A stretch of 64,000 nt of DNA. Origin: Cohnella endophytica (GTDB lineage: Bacteria; Bacillota; Bacilli; Paenibacillales; Paenibacillaceae). Below the pieces are notes generated by a model. That model was not told where the DNA came from, ran no database searches, and was given only the letters and a program-made list of their open reading frames with translations. The stretch spans positions 124,001 to 188,000 of the forward strand of contig NZ_RBZM01000003.1 in NCBI RefSeq assembly GCF_003628305.1, in the 5' to 3' direction. Position numbers and translations under genes: made by a program. Within the stretch, counting starts at the first letter, position 1. Each line of letters opens with the position of its first letter. Shown piece after piece: positions 45,868 to 57,077 of the stretch.

Positions 45868-45895
45868 ACGTGCCCATGGGTGAATGCATATGATA
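45868..45895 (+). promoter_or_regulatory. Sigma-K-type sporulation promoter for the giant repeat protein
   Basis: AC at 45868-45869 and CATATGATA at 45887-45895, 17 bp apart, fit the late mother-cell consensus AC-N16/17-CATAnnnTA at every defined base. The predicted transcript would start about 27 bp before ATG 45929, leaving room for AAGGAG. Confidence 0.7.
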
Positions 45896-45928
45896 CTGAA
45901 GATTTCCAAGCACAGGAAGGAGAGCGAC

Positions 45929-48900
45929 ATGAAAAAGAACAAGGCGAGCAAGACGACAAAATCACGCCGGCCGTTATATTACGTAGATAATCCTAATAAG
46001 TCCGAGCTGCAATGGCTGGATGACATACAAAAACCGGATGACAAGCCAATTAACGTTCACGGTTCGGCAGCAACGAAGCAACCGCCGGCGGAAGGCCAAG
46101 CAATCAGCAAGCAAGGGCATGCGAAGGGCAAGCCGGTCCAAGCAAACGGAAAGCAAGGGCAAGCGAACGCCGACGCGGCCGGTACATTCGGTCGTTCCTC
46201 GCAAAAGGCACCGGCCGCCAAGGCGCCGGCTTCGCCTGCTCAGGACGTTACGTTCGGCGAACCGATTATGACGGTTCCATCGGTTTCGGAGTATATTTCC
46301 ACCCTTCAGGAGGCGGAGGAGATCGTCGCGATCGCCACGGCGCTTCCGCAAGCATCGATTCCGCCCGTCGCCGAATCTTTGCCGGTTCGGGATGTGCCGG
46401 ATATTATCTCGGTAGTCGCATCAACGCAAACGGAGAGCACGCAGGAAACCGAAGCTATCGTCGCGTTATTGAATGAGGAATCCCCTGTCGGAGAAGCGAC
46501 GGAATCCGCAACGGAAAGGGAAGAGCGCCATCGGAAGCTGGAAGAGAAGCGGATGCCCTCTCGTCCGGCTCCGATCGTCTACACGGACGATATCGCGGAT
46601 GAAGCGATAACGAGCGATAAGTTGGCGCCATATGCGATTCGTGCCGTACATCTAGGGGCGGATTCCGTATCGACGGATTCGCTCGCGGATTTCTCCGTAT
46701 CGGCGATCAAGCTTGCGGATGGGTCAGTTACTTCGTCGAAGCTGGCGCCGGAGTCCGTCATCGGAGACCATCTAACGAAAAATTCGATCTCCGGACAGAA
46801 GATTAGAGACCGGTCGATAACCGGGGAGAAGCTGCGGGATGGCAGCGTTTCGTCGGAGAAGCTGGCGGATCGGACGATCAGCTCGGACAAAATCGCTGAA
46901 GGATCGATCCATTCCAAGCATCTTAACGTGTCCGTCATCAGCTCCGAGCTGCTGCAGGATCAAAGCATTACAACGGAAAAAATACGCAGCGGCGCGATAC
47001 GGAGCGAGAACCTGGCCAATGAAAGCATCGATACTTCGAAGCTTGGCGATGGCTCGGTTACGTCCTCCAAGCTGCGCGAAGGCGCGGTGACAAAAGATAA
47101 AGTGGCGCGAGGCGCGATCGAATCCTCGCATATCGCGAACGGAGTCGTGTTAGCCGACCATGTGGCCCTCGGCGTGTTGCAGGGAAAGCATATGGCTCCG
47201 CGCGCGGTCGCGTCGGAGCATCTCGAAGAAGGAGCGGTCGGAACTCGGGAGCTGTCCGATCGGTCCGTATCGGACAGCAAGCTGATCTTAAACTCGGTCC
47301 GGTCGGAACACTTGCGCGAGGGAGCGGTTCTTGGAAGCCATCTCGCTGAAACAGCCGTAGAAAATAAGCATTTGAAGGACGACTCGGTTACCGCGATCAA
47401 GCTTGCGGACCAATCCGTTACGACGCTTAAGCTAGTCGACCATTCCGTTACGTCTACCAAGATCGCGGATCAAAGCGTCGTTCCCGGAAAGCTTGCGGAC
47501 GAAGCCGTATTGACGCGGCATCTGTCCAGAGGAAGCGTCGTTTCCGACAAGCTGGCGGAAGGAGCCGTGGAATCGCGGCATTTGGCCGAGAAATCGGTTG
47601 GGAATCTTCAGATTTCCGCGCTTGCAATCGGAAGAGAGCAGTTGCGAGACGGTTTGGTCGGTCCAGATCAGCTTGCGGGAAACGCTGTGCAATCCCTTCA
47701 CGTGGCGGACGGAGCGATTGATTCCGCTCAGCTTGCGGACGGAGCGGTTCAATCCGCTAAGCTCGGAGATCATTCAATCAAGAGCCGGCACCTGGCATCT
47801 ACTTCCGTTCATTCCGAGCACTTGGCCGCCGAAAGCGTGAACTCGGAGCAACTGGCTCCCGCTTCCGTTAAGCCTTACCATTTCGGAGCGGAAGCGGTAA
47901 CTGGAGAGGCATTGGCATCGGATGCCATCGAAAGCCGGCATATTCGCAAAGGATCGGTGGAAGCAACCCATTTTAGCAATGCTTCAGTGAGTACGGCAGC
48001 CTTGCAGGTCGAATCGGTAACGGAGAAAAATATCGCTCCCGGCGCGGTCGGCGAACGCCAGCTCGGTATTCGTTCCATTTTCTCCCATCATCTTACAGAT
48101 CACTTGATTACTTCCTTAAAGCTCTCCCCGGAGTGCGTATCGACGGATAAATTGGCCGACTTGGCGGTTACGTCCGCGAAATTGGGTGACGATAGCGTCA
48201 CGGCGATTAAACTCGCCGAGAACGCGGTATTCGAGAAGGCTTTGCAGGAAGGCGCCGTGTCGGGACGGGTATTGGCCGAAGGAGCCGTTTCTTCCGATCA
48301 CGTGAAGCCGGGTGCCATTGGACGCGCTCACCTAAGCGAGGGCTCGGTAACGTCGGATATTCTCGCGGACGGTTCGGTGAAATCCGGTAAACTCGGAGAG
48401 GGTACGGTCAAAGCGAAGCATATCGTCTCCAACGCGGTCGAAAGCCGACATCTTGCTGAGAATTCCGTACTGAGCTTACACTTGGCTGAGAATAGCTTGC
48501 GGGAATATCACTTTAACGACGGAATCGTTACGGCAAGCAAACTTGCGGCGAACAGCGTCGACGGTAGCAAACTGATGCCTGGTTCGGTAAAGGATGTGCA
48601 TATCGCGAACCAATCGATTTCCTCCGTTCATTTGAAGGCAGACGTAATCGAATCCGTTCATTTGCGTGAAGGAGCCATCGGGGCGGCGCATTTGGCGATA
48701 AGCAGCGTGAAAGAATCGACGATCGCGGACAAGGCGATTACGTCCAATAAGTTAGCCAACGACAGCGTTACGGCTAAGAAGCTTGCTTCCCAGAGCGTAA
48801 ACGGCGAGCATCTGCAGATCGAGAGCATCGGCGGCAAACATCTGAAATCGGAAGCGGTGCATGGGTTCCATCTCCGCAAAGGGACGGTGTCGATCTCTCA

Positions 48901-51900
48901 TCTAGCTCCGGATTTGCTTGAGCTTGCCAAGAACGGCGAGCGTCGGATCGACTCGGAACGGTTGGAACCGAATGCGGTAAGTTCGGTGCATGTGAAAGAT
49001 AAAACGATTACCAATGAAAAACTCGCGGACAGTGCGGTAACTGCGGCTAAGCTAGCGCCGGGTAGCGTCGGAACGGAGCATTTGGCCGCCGGCGCAGTCG
49101 CGAACGGCATTCTGGCTGATGCTAGCGTGACGGAGGAGAAGCTTGCGGACGGCGCGGTTGCAACAGGAAAATTGGCGCTTGGCAGCGTAGGAACGGAGCA
49201 ATTGTCTGCTGGCGCGGTCGACACCGGCAATCTAGCCGATGCCAGCGTGACGGGCGAGAAGCTAGCGACAGGTTCGGTCTCTAGGGAGAAGCTGTCGGTA
49301 GACAGCGTTGGAACGGAGCAATTAGCGTTAGGGGCGGTTACGTCGAATATTCTCGCCGATGCGAGCATAACCACCGAGAAACTGGAAGACGGAGTCGTTA
49401 GCTCGGAAAAGCTGGCGGATGGCAGCGTAGGTACGGCGGCGTTGGCAATTGGCGGCGTAACGACGATGATCTTGTCTGATGGAAGCGTAACGAGCGATAA
49501 GATCCTGAATGCCGCGGTAACTTCGGAGAAGCTTGCGCTGGGCGGGGTAGGAACGGAACAATTGTCGGCGGGCTCAGTAACGGCGGAAATTCTGGCAAAC
49601 GCGAGCGTAACGGGAGATAAATTGCTGAACGGCGCGGTTACTTCGGAGAAGCTTGCGCTGGGTGGGGTAGGAACGGAGCAATTGTCTGCGGGCGCAGTAA
49701 CGACGGACATCGTTGCGGACGATAGCATAACCGGCGATAAACTCGTCGATGGTGCGGTCACATCGAATAAGCTGGGAGCAGGCAGCATCGGATCGGGTCA
49801 TCTGGCGGCAGCCGCAGTCACTTCGGGCATTCTAGCCGACCTAAGCGTAACGGAAGCGAAGCTTATGAACGGCGCCGTTACGTCCGAGAAGCTAGCATAT
49901 GGCAGCGTTGGAACGGAGCAGCTATCTGCAGGAGCGGTCACTTCCGACATACTTGCGGACTTAAGCGTAACTGGCGAGAAGCTTGCGGATGGCGCGATCG
50001 CAACAGGGAAATTGGCGCTTGGCAGCGTCGGGACGGAACAATTAGCCTCTTCGGCAGTAACCTCATTCATCTTGGCCGACTTGAGCGTAACAGGCGGGAA
50101 GCTTGCGATTGGCGCGGTAACCTCGGAAAAAATAGCGGAAGGCAGCGTAGGTACGGTACAGTTGTCAGCGGGCGCCGTTACTTCGGACATCGTTGCCGAT
50201 GGCAGTATTACGACGGATAAGCTGGTCGACGGAATCGTCACGACCGACAAACTTGCCGGAGGCAGTGTCGGCACGAGCCAACTGGTCGACGGCGCGGTTA
50301 CTTCCGAAATATTGGCGGACGGAGGCGTAACGGCTTCAAAACTAGCAGCGGGAGCGGTCACGTCGGATAAATTGGCCAGAGGTAGCGTCGGAACGGATCA
50401 GTTGTCAGCGGGCGCGGTCAGTTCGGGAATTCTGTCGGACGGTTCCGTGACAAGCGAGAAGCTAGCGAATCGTTCAATATTGGCCGAGAAGCTGGCATTC
50501 GGAAGCGTCGGAACGGAGCAACTGACGGCAAACTCGGTCTTAACCGACAAATTGGCGGAGGATAGCGTCACGAGTTCCAAGCTGGCTACGGGCTCGGTAA
50601 CGGCCGAAAAGCTGGCACATGGCAGCGTGGGTACGGAGAAGTTGGCGGATGGCGCGGTAACTTCGAACATTCTGGTTGACGCTAGCGTGACGAGCGAGAA
50701 GTTGGCTAACGGGGCTGTTGTTGCGGAAAAACTGGCTGCAGGAAGCGTTGGAACGACGCAGTTGGCTGACTTCGCGGTCAACGAGTATATTCTGGCGGAT
50801 GGCAGCGTTACGAGCGAGAAACTGCTAGATGGAGTAGTGACGACGGATAAGCTGGCAGGCGGCAGCGTAGGCACGAGCCAACTGACGGATGGAGCGATTA
50901 CGGACAATAAATTAGCGGATGGCAGCGTGACGACTTCGAAGCTTTCCGATGGATCGGTTACGACGGAGAAGCTTGCGAGGGGAAGCATAGGCCCGAGTCA
51001 GTTAGCGGACGGCTCGGTCATCTCGAATATTCTAGGCCCTAGAAGCGTAACTACGGAGAAGCTAGCGAACTCGGCGGTATCGTCCGAGAAGTTAGCATTC
51101 GGTAGCGTCGGTTCGCCTCAGTTGGCGGATGGTTCGATCACTTCGGCTAAGCTTGCGATCGGCACTGTTTCCTTTGAGAATCTAGCCCCTTCCTTAGTCC
51201 AGTTCTTAACTTACGTCGGAGAACCGATTACGGAAGAGCGGTTGCAGGATGGTTCCGTTAGCTCGGTTAAGCTGGCGAAAGATGCGGTAGGAACGGAGCA
51301 ACTGGCGTTCGGATCGATCACGAGCGATAAACTAAGCGAAGGTTCTATCGGGACGGTTCAATTGGCGCCGGGAGCGGTGAACGCGGAGAAGATCGGGGTT
51401 CGTAGCGTAAGCTCGTCTCACATTATTCCACGCTCGATTCTCGGGTATCATCTTGGGGAACAAACGATTGCCTCTAACCACTTCAAACCGCAATCCGTGA
51501 CGGAAACGCAACTGGCGGACGGTAGCGTTAGTCTCTCAAAGCTTTCGACCGACGTGAAACACTTATTAGATGAACTGCAGCAATTGCCATCGCAATCGAA
51601 TTCGATTGAGCCGTTAGAGATCGTTACAAAGCTGGAAGTCGGCAGCGTGACGAGCGAGCATTTGGCCGATGGCAGCGTGAGCGGGTCGAAGCTGGAAGTC
51701 GGCAGCGTGACGAGCGAGCATTTGGCTGATGGCAGCGTGAACGGGTCGAAACTGGAAGTTGGCAGCGTGACGAGCGAGCATTTGGCCGATGGCAGCGTAA
51801 GCGGGTCGAAGCTGGAAATCGGCAGCGTGACGAGCGAGCATTTGGCCGATGGCAGCGTGAGCGGATCGAAGCTGGAAGTCGGCAGCGTGACGAGCGAGCA

Positions 51901-52492
51901 TTTGGCCGATGGCAGCGTGAGCGGGTCGAAGCTGGAAATCGGCAGCGTGACGAGCGAGCATTTGGCTGATGGCAGCGTGAACGGGTCGAAACTGGAAGTC
52001 GGCAGCGTGACGAGCGAGCATTTGGCCGATGGTAGCGTGAACGGGTCGAAGCTGGAAGTCGGCAGCGTGACGAGCGAGCATTTGGCCGATGGCAGCGTGA
52101 GCGGATCGAAGCTGGAAGTCGGCAGCGTGACGAGAGAGCATTTGGCAGATGGCAGCGTGAGCGGATCGAAACTGGAAGTCGGCAGCGTGACAGGCGATAA
52201 GCTTTCTTTCATCCCCTTGGTCGCGCAAATGCCCGGTATCGGTTTACTGTATGGGAATCTGCCTTACGCATTTCAAGGAGGAATGGAATCGATACGCTTG
52301 ACAGTTGCGTTTTCTGTTCCTTTTGCAGAAAATGCCTATACTTTGCTCGCGATGACCGATCATCCTTCCTGTAGTTGCATACTCGGAGCCAAGGGCGATA
52401 ATGAAGCCGAACTCATTGTTTTCCGGACGCAACTGGGGCCAGAGCCTAAAGGAATCATCCAATGGATCGCCATCGGCCGGCAAGCGAACTGA
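45929..52492 (+). CDS. Giant repetitive protein (2187 residues) made of ten-residue repeats, probable spore-surface protein
   Basis: A basic, disordered N-terminus (1-220; no signal peptide) precedes about 180 repeats of ten residues with the pattern (G/A)-(S/A)-(V/I)-x-(S/T)-x-x-L-(A/x)-(D/E/x), e.g. GSVTSEKLAD. Three non-repeat insertions break the array (near 48,900, 51,190 and 51,560). The last 95 residues form a different, beta-rich domain ending QWIAIGRQAN, reminiscent of phage tail-fibre-like C-termini that trimerise. The regular repeats could form a long beta-solenoid or fibre. ATG 45929 follows AAGGAG; an ATG at 45884 overlaps the sigma-K promoter and was rejected. Because there is no signal peptide but a sigma-K promoter, I infer assembly onto the spore from the mother cell. 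Confidence 0.85.
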   Translation: MKKNKASKTTKSRRPLYYVDNPNKSELQWLDDIQKPDDKPINVHGSAATKQPPAEGQAISKQGHAKGKPVQANGKQGQANADAAGTFGRSSQKAPAAKAPASPAQDVTFGEPIMTVPSVSEYISTLQEAEEIVAIATALPQASIPPVAESLPVRDVPDIISVVASTQTESTQETEAIVALLNEESPVGEATESATEREERHRKLEEKRMPSRPAPIVYTDDIADEAITSDKLAPYAIRAVHLGADSVSTDSLADFSVSAIKLADGSVTSSKLAPESVIGDHLTKNSISGQKIRDRSITGEKLRDGSVSSEKLADRTISSDKIAEGSIHSKHLNVSVISSELLQDQSITTEKIRSGAIRSENLANESIDTSKLGDGSVTSSKLREGAVTKDKVARGAIESSHIANGVVLADHVALGVLQGKHMAPRAVASEHLEEGAVGTRELSDRSVSDSKLILNSVRSEHLREGAVLGSHLAETAVENKHLKDDSVTAIKLADQSVTTLKLVDHSVTSTKIADQSVVPGKLADEAVLTRHLSRGSVVSDKLAEGAVESRHLAEKSVGNLQISALAIGREQLRDGLVGPDQLAGNAVQSLHVADGAIDSAQLADGAVQSAKLGDHSIKSRHLASTSVHSEHLAAESVNSEQLAPASVKPYHFGAEAVTGEALASDAIESRHIRKGSVEATHFSNASVSTAALQVESVTEKNIAPGAVGERQLGIRSIFSHHLTDHLITSLKLSPECVSTDKLADLAVTSAKLGDDSVTAIKLAENAVFEKALQEGAVSGRVLAEGAVSSDHVKPGAIGRAHLSEGSVTSDILADGSVKSGKLGEGTVKAKHIVSNAVESRHLAENSVLSLHLAENSLREYHFNDGIVTASKLAANSVDGSKLMPGSVKDVHIANQSISSVHLKADVIESVHLREGAIGAAHLAISSVKESTIADKAITSNKLANDSVTAKKLASQSVNGEHLQIESIGGKHLKSEAVHGFHLRKGTVSISHLAPDLLELAKNGERRIDSERLEPNAVSSVHVKDKTITNEKLADSAVTAAKLAPGSVGTEHLAAGAVANGILADASVTEEKLADGAVATGKLALGSVGTEQLSAGAVDTGNLADASVTGEKLATGSVSREKLSVDSVGTEQLALGAVTSNILADASITTEKLEDGVVSSEKLADGSVGTAALAIGGVTTMILSDGSVTSDKILNAAVTSEKLALGGVGTEQLSAGSVTAEILANASVTGDKLLNGAVTSEKLALGGVGTEQLSAGAVTTDIVADDSITGDKLVDGAVTSNKLGAGSIGSGHLAAAAVTSGILADLSVTEAKLMNGAVTSEKLAYGSVGTEQLSAGAVTSDILADLSVTGEKLADGAIATGKLALGSVGTEQLASSAVTSFILADLSVTGGKLAIGAVTSEKIAEGSVGTVQLSAGAVTSDIVADGSITTDKLVDGIVTTDKLAGGSVGTSQLVDGAVTSEILADGGVTASKLAAGAVTSDKLARGSVGTDQLSAGAVSSGILSDGSVTSEKLANRSILAEKLAFGSVGTEQLTANSVLTDKLAEDSVTSSKLATGSVTAEKLAHGSVGTEKLADGAVTSNILVDASVTSEKLANGAVVAEKLAAGSVGTTQLADFAVNEYILADGSVTSEKLLDGVVTTDKLAGGSVGTSQLTDGAITDNKLADGSVTTSKLSDGSVTTEKLARGSIGPSQLADGSVISNILGPRSVTTEKLANSAVSSEKLAFGSVGSPQLADGSITSAKLAIGTVSFENLAPSLVQFLTYVGEPITEERLQDGSVSSVKLAKDAVGTEQLAFGSITSDKLSEGSIGTVQLAPGAVNAEKIGVRSVSSSHIIPRSILGYHLGEQTIASNHFKPQSVTETQLADGSVSLSKLSTDVKHLLDELQQLPSQSNSIEPLEIVTKLEVGSVTSEHLADGSVSGSKLEVGSVTSEHLADGSVNGSKLEVGSVTSEHLADGSVSGSKLEIGSVTSEHLADGSVSGSKLEVGSVTSEHLADGSVSGSKLEIGSVTSEHLADGSVNGSKLEVGSVTSEHLADGSVNGSKLEVGSVTSEHLADGSVSGSKLEVGSVTREHLADGSVSGSKLEVGSVTGDKLSFIPLVAQMPGIGLLYGNLPYAFQGGMESIRLTVAFSVPFAENAYTLLAMTDHPSCSCILGAKGDNEAELIVFRTQLGPEPKGIIQWIAIGRQAN
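49061..51120 (+). repeat. 120-bp periodic block within the giant repeat gene
   Basis: The segment GGCAGCGTNGGAACGGAGCA recurs at close to 120-bp intervals (ending at 49080, 49200, 49320, 49560, 49680, 49920 and on to about 51,120). Four ten-residue units (40 residues) form a higher-order repeat, diverged between copies. Confidence 0.85.
51632..52201 (+). repeat. Nine near-identical 60-bp repeats plus a half copy
   Basis: The unit encodes LEVGSVTSEHLADGSVSGSK. Nine full copies run from 51632 to 52171, then a half copy. Copies differ at only a few bases, so this part was amplified recently and may vary in copy number between strains. Confidence 0.95.
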
Positions 52493-52671
52493 ATTCATCC
52501 TATGAAGACCAGCGGTGCCGATAATACTCGGCACCGCTTTTGGCTTGCTTTGGGATAGCCGTAGGAGGCAAAGCTTCAATTCTATGAAAGATAGTTATTA
52601 ATCGGAGTATATCAGCCGTCTCTAGTAGATTACTTATTACATACATTGAACGAGAAAGGAGGAGACAAGCA
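52493..52671 (+). other. Intergenic region upstream of the collagen-like gene
   Basis: Contains the terminator at 52511-52540. CATACATT at 52640-52647 fits a sigma-E-type -10 (CATACAnT), but no matching -35 was found, so the promoter call is weak. A strong AAAGGAGG precedes a short leader frame. Confidence 0.4.
52511..52540 (+). terminator. Terminator after the giant repeat gene
   Basis: AGCGGTGCCGA / TCGGCACCGCT, a perfect 11-bp stem with a 6-base loop followed by TTT. Confidence 0.88.
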
Positions 52672-54595
<1,924 letters not shown>

Positions 54596-54608
54596 TTAAC
54601 GAAATTCG

Positions 54609-54657
54609 TGCTTCTGGAAAAAGGGATTTTCTACTCCGATTCCAGAAGCATTTTTTT
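54609..54657 (+). terminator. Terminator after the collagen-like gene
   Basis: TGCTTCTGGAA / TTCCAGAAGCA, a perfect 11-bp stem followed by seven T. Confidence 0.9.
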
Positions 54658-54696
54658 AAGGAGTTATGTGATTCTTTTTTTTCGGGAGTGAACAAA

Positions 54697-55770
54697 TTGA
54701 TTAAACTAAGCCTTTGCATGATTGTAAAGAATGAGGAAGAGGTTATTGGAAGATGTCTGAAGTCGGTTCATGAGGTTGTTGATGAAATCATCATTGTCGA
54801 TACAGGCTCGACCGATCGAACGAAAGAAATTTGTTCGGAGTACACCGAAAAAATTTACGATTTCGAGTGGATTAATGATTTCGCGGCTGCCAGAAACTTT
54901 GCATTCAGTCTTGCAACGATGGATTATCTTTTTTGGCTGGATGCAGATGACGTTCTGCAAACAGAAGATTCCGAAAAAATAAGGGAACTAAAAGAGACGC
55001 TCGACCCGACGATCGATTCCATTACCATGGTATATTGCTTAGCTCAAGACGAACAAGGCAATATGACCTCTAGCAATAGGCGAAATAGAATCGTAAAAAG
55101 ATTAAATCATTTCCAATGGCGCGGTTTCGTACATGAGTATCTCGAAGTTGGAGGAAAGATCAGTAACAGCGATATCGTCGTTTATCATAAACCGATGAAA
55201 TCTCATGTTTCTGATAGGAATCTTACGATATATAATTCTCGTCTGGAAAGAGGAGATCATTTTTCTCCGCGTGATTTATATTATTTCGCAAACGAATGTT
55301 TGGACCATAGATTGTATGAGCAAGCGGTAGAATACTATGAAAAATTTTTGGATACGAATCAAGGGTGGATCGAAGATAAAATAGCCGCCTGCGGAAAATT
55401 GGCCGATTGTTTTCATCATTTAGGCAATAAAGAACGGGAAAGCTATTACACGCTCAAGTCTTTTGAATACGATACCCCGCGTGCGGAGTTTTGCTGCAGG
55501 ATGGGATTCGGTTTTATGCAACAAAACGAGTGGGAAAAGGCTGTATTCTGGTATAGGCTCGCTTCCGAGATGACAAGACCTAACGACAACTGGGGTTTCT
55601 TCAATCATGCATGCTGGACGTGGCTGCCTCATCTCCAACTTTGCGTTTGTTATTATCGTTTGGGCGAATATCTACAAGCTTATAAACATAATGAAATTGC
55701 CCGTCAATATATCCCTGACAATGAAAAAGTTTTGTTCAATCGGCGTCTTTTGGAAGGGTTATTGAACTAA
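54697..55770 (+). CDS. Family 2 glycosyltransferase with C-terminal TPR-like repeats
   Basis: About 357 residues. The N-terminal GT-A domain has LSLCMIVKNEEEVIGRCL, DEIIIVDTGSTDRT and the metal-binding LDADD. The C-terminal half (about 200-340) is helical with TPR-like pairs (YEQAVEYYEKFL, WEKAVFWYRLA). Such GT2-TPR proteins often accompany BclA/BclB-type collagens, so its likely acceptor is the collagen-like Thr region. TTG 54697 is 8 bp from GGGAG; a GTG at 54688 sits on that site and is the alternative. It lies after a strong terminator, so it may have its own promoter. Confidence 0.88.
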   Translation: MIKLSLCMIVKNEEEVIGRCLKSVHEVVDEIIIVDTGSTDRTKEICSEYTEKIYDFEWINDFAAARNFAFSLATMDYLFWLDADDVLQTEDSEKIRELKETLDPTIDSITMVYCLAQDEQGNMTSSNRRNRIVKRLNHFQWRGFVHEYLEVGGKISNSDIVVYHKPMKSHVSDRNLTIYNSRLERGDHFSPRDLYYFANECLDHRLYEQAVEYYEKFLDTNQGWIEDKIAACGKLADCFHHLGNKERESYYTLKSFEYDTPRAEFCCRMGFGFMQQNEWEKAVFWYRLASEMTRPNDNWGFFNHACWTWLPHLQLCVCYYRLGEYLQAYKHNEIARQYIPDNEKVLFNRRLLEGLLN

Positions 55771-55990
55771 GAATGAAGACGAGCACACTTCCGAAATATT
55801 AAAAATACGCTTTGCTCGCGCCACCAAGCTCAAGAGGCTTGGTGGTGTTTTATTGAAGATGAAGTGAAGGCCGAGAATCGAAATTTTGGGAAAGTAGACG
55901 AATTGCCAATGCAATGCAACATGCAAGTTCATATTTCTAAAGACATAGCCGGAAAAGTTGATTGAAAGATCGAGGAGAGGAATGACTTTA
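55771..55990 (+). other. Intergenic region between the glycosyltransferase and PEP mutase genes
   Basis: 220 bp with a terminator (55821-55851) and the PEP mutase ribosome site (GAGGAGAGG). No clear sigma-E or sigma-K promoter; TTCATATT at 55928-55935 resembles a sigma-E -35 but lacks a matching -10. Confidence 0.4.
55821..55851 (+). terminator. Terminator after the glycosyltransferase gene
   Basis: CCACCAAGC / GCTTGGTGG, a perfect 9-bp stem with a 7-base loop, followed by TGTTTTA. Confidence 0.8.
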
Positions 55991-56887
55991 ATGAATAAAT
56001 CGACCGAATTGAAGCGGATGATCCAGTCCCCGACAACGGACTATATCATGGAAGCCCATAACGGCTTGTCCGCGAAAATCGCAGAGGAGGCCGGTTTTAA
56101 AGGGATTTGGGCCAGCGGACTTTCGATAGCCGCCTCCATGGGCGTTAGAGACAACAATGAAGCTTCATGGACGCAGGTGCTGGATGTGTTGGAATTCATG
56201 AGCGATGCAACAACAATCCCGATTTTGCTGGACGGCGATACGGGATACGGAAACTTTAATAACGCAAGAAGATTGTTGCGAAAATTGGAGCAGCGCCAGA
56301 TTGCCGGGGTATGTATCGAGGATAAGCTGTTTCCCAAAACAAACTCTTTTATTAAAGGCGAAGCGCAGCCTCTTGCGCCCATCGATGAGTTTTGCGGCAA
56401 AATAAAAGCCATGAAAGATGCCCAAGACAATTCGGATTTTGTGGTGGTGGCGAGAGCGGAAGCTTTTATCGCGGGTCATGGACTCGATGAAATGCTAAAG
56501 AGGGCAGAAGCTTACCGGCAATCGGGAGCGGACGCCATTCTTGCTCACAGTAAAAAATCGGATATCGGCGAAATAGAAGCATTCATGAAAGAATGGAGCA
56601 ATAGACTTCCTGTTGTTGTCGTTCCTACAAAGTATTATATGACTCCCAAAAACCGCTATCGGGAATTAGGGATCAATATGGTCATATGGGCCAATCACAA
56701 TTTAAGGGCATCGGTGAAGGCCATGCAGAAAACGAGCAGAAAATTATTCAAAGAGGAAAGCCTCATCCAAATCGAAAATAAAGTAACCCCCCTCGAAGAA
56801 ATATTTCGCCTGCAAAACGCGGAGGAGCTTCAATTAGCGGAAGAAAAGTATCTTACTGCCGTTCCAGTTAAGAATGAAAGCGAATAG
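55991..56887 (+). CDS. pepM: Phosphoenolpyruvate phosphomutase (PEP mutase)
   Basis: 298 residues of the isocitrate lyase/PEP mutase superfamily. [10 protein letters not shown] (Glu110-Ser119) is the diagnostic PEP mutase motif (EDK-x5-NS), separating it from lyases; DGDTGYG (81-87) holds the Mg2+ site. It rearranges phosphoenolpyruvate to phosphonopyruvate, forming the C-P bond. ATG 55991 gives a start like known enzymes ([10 protein letters not shown]...[10 protein letters not shown]); ATG 55982 and 55958 are less likely. It opens a presumed operon whose later genes complete 2-AEP synthesis. Confidence 0.95.
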   Translation: MNKSTELKRMIQSPTTDYIMEAHNGLSAKIAEEAGFKGIWASGLSIAASMGVRDNNEASWTQVLDVLEFMSDATTIPILLDGDTGYGNFNNARRLLRKLEQRQIAGVCIEDKLFPKTNSFIKGEAQPLAPIDEFCGKIKAMKDAQDNSDFVVVARAEAFIAGHGLDEMLKRAEAYRQSGADAILAHSKKSDIGEIEAFMKEWSNRLPVVVVPTKYYMTPKNRYRELGINMVIWANHNLRASVKAMQKTSRKLFKEESLIQIENKVTPLEEIFRLQNAEELQLAEEKYLTAVPVKNESE

Positions 56888-57077
56888 GAGCAAGAGGTAT
56901 GGACAAACATGCGTGGGAAACCGTGTCGTTCTTCGAAGGCACGGTTTATTTAAATTCGCTAATAGGTTTGCGGATTTCTTGGCTTTTCCACGTTTGTCTA
57001 ACACACAGCTGTCCCTTCTCGCATTAACTGGAGCAAAACCCAAGCTTCCGTGTATACGAGAGGAGAATTAACTTTCC
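56888..57077 (+). other. 190-bp gap between pepM and the KamA-like gene
   Basis: No gene found. A hairpin (AAACCGTG 56918-56925 / CACGGTTT 56940-56947) is followed by ATTTAAATT, a possible weak attenuator. The KamA-like gene follows GAGGAG. Confidence 0.4.

Noticed and set aside
45668-45913. 81- to 91-residue minus-strand frames upstream of mntH
   Set aside because: They cover both MntR boxes, the mntH promoter and the sigma-K promoter, so they are regulatory DNA read as protein.
48898-50988. Several long antisense frames over the giant repeat gene
   Set aside because: Repetition explains their length; the sense frame is continuous over 6.5 kb with a good start and promoter.
51448-52212. 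254-residue antisense frame with regular repeats
   Set aside because: It is the reverse complement of the 60-bp repeat array of the giant protein; no ribosome site and no independent domain.
52640-52647. Full sigma-E or sigma-K promoter for the collagen-like gene
   Set aside because: Only the -10-like CATACATT is present; no matching -35 at the right distance, so it is kept only as a weak note.
55928-55957. Sigma-E promoter before pepM
   Set aside because: TTCATATT fits a -35 but the only -10-like sequence (CATAGCC) is much too close.
56874-57071. 65-residue frame in the pepM/KamA-like gap
   Set aside because: It begins inside the end of pepM, has no ribosome site and no recognisable composition or motif.
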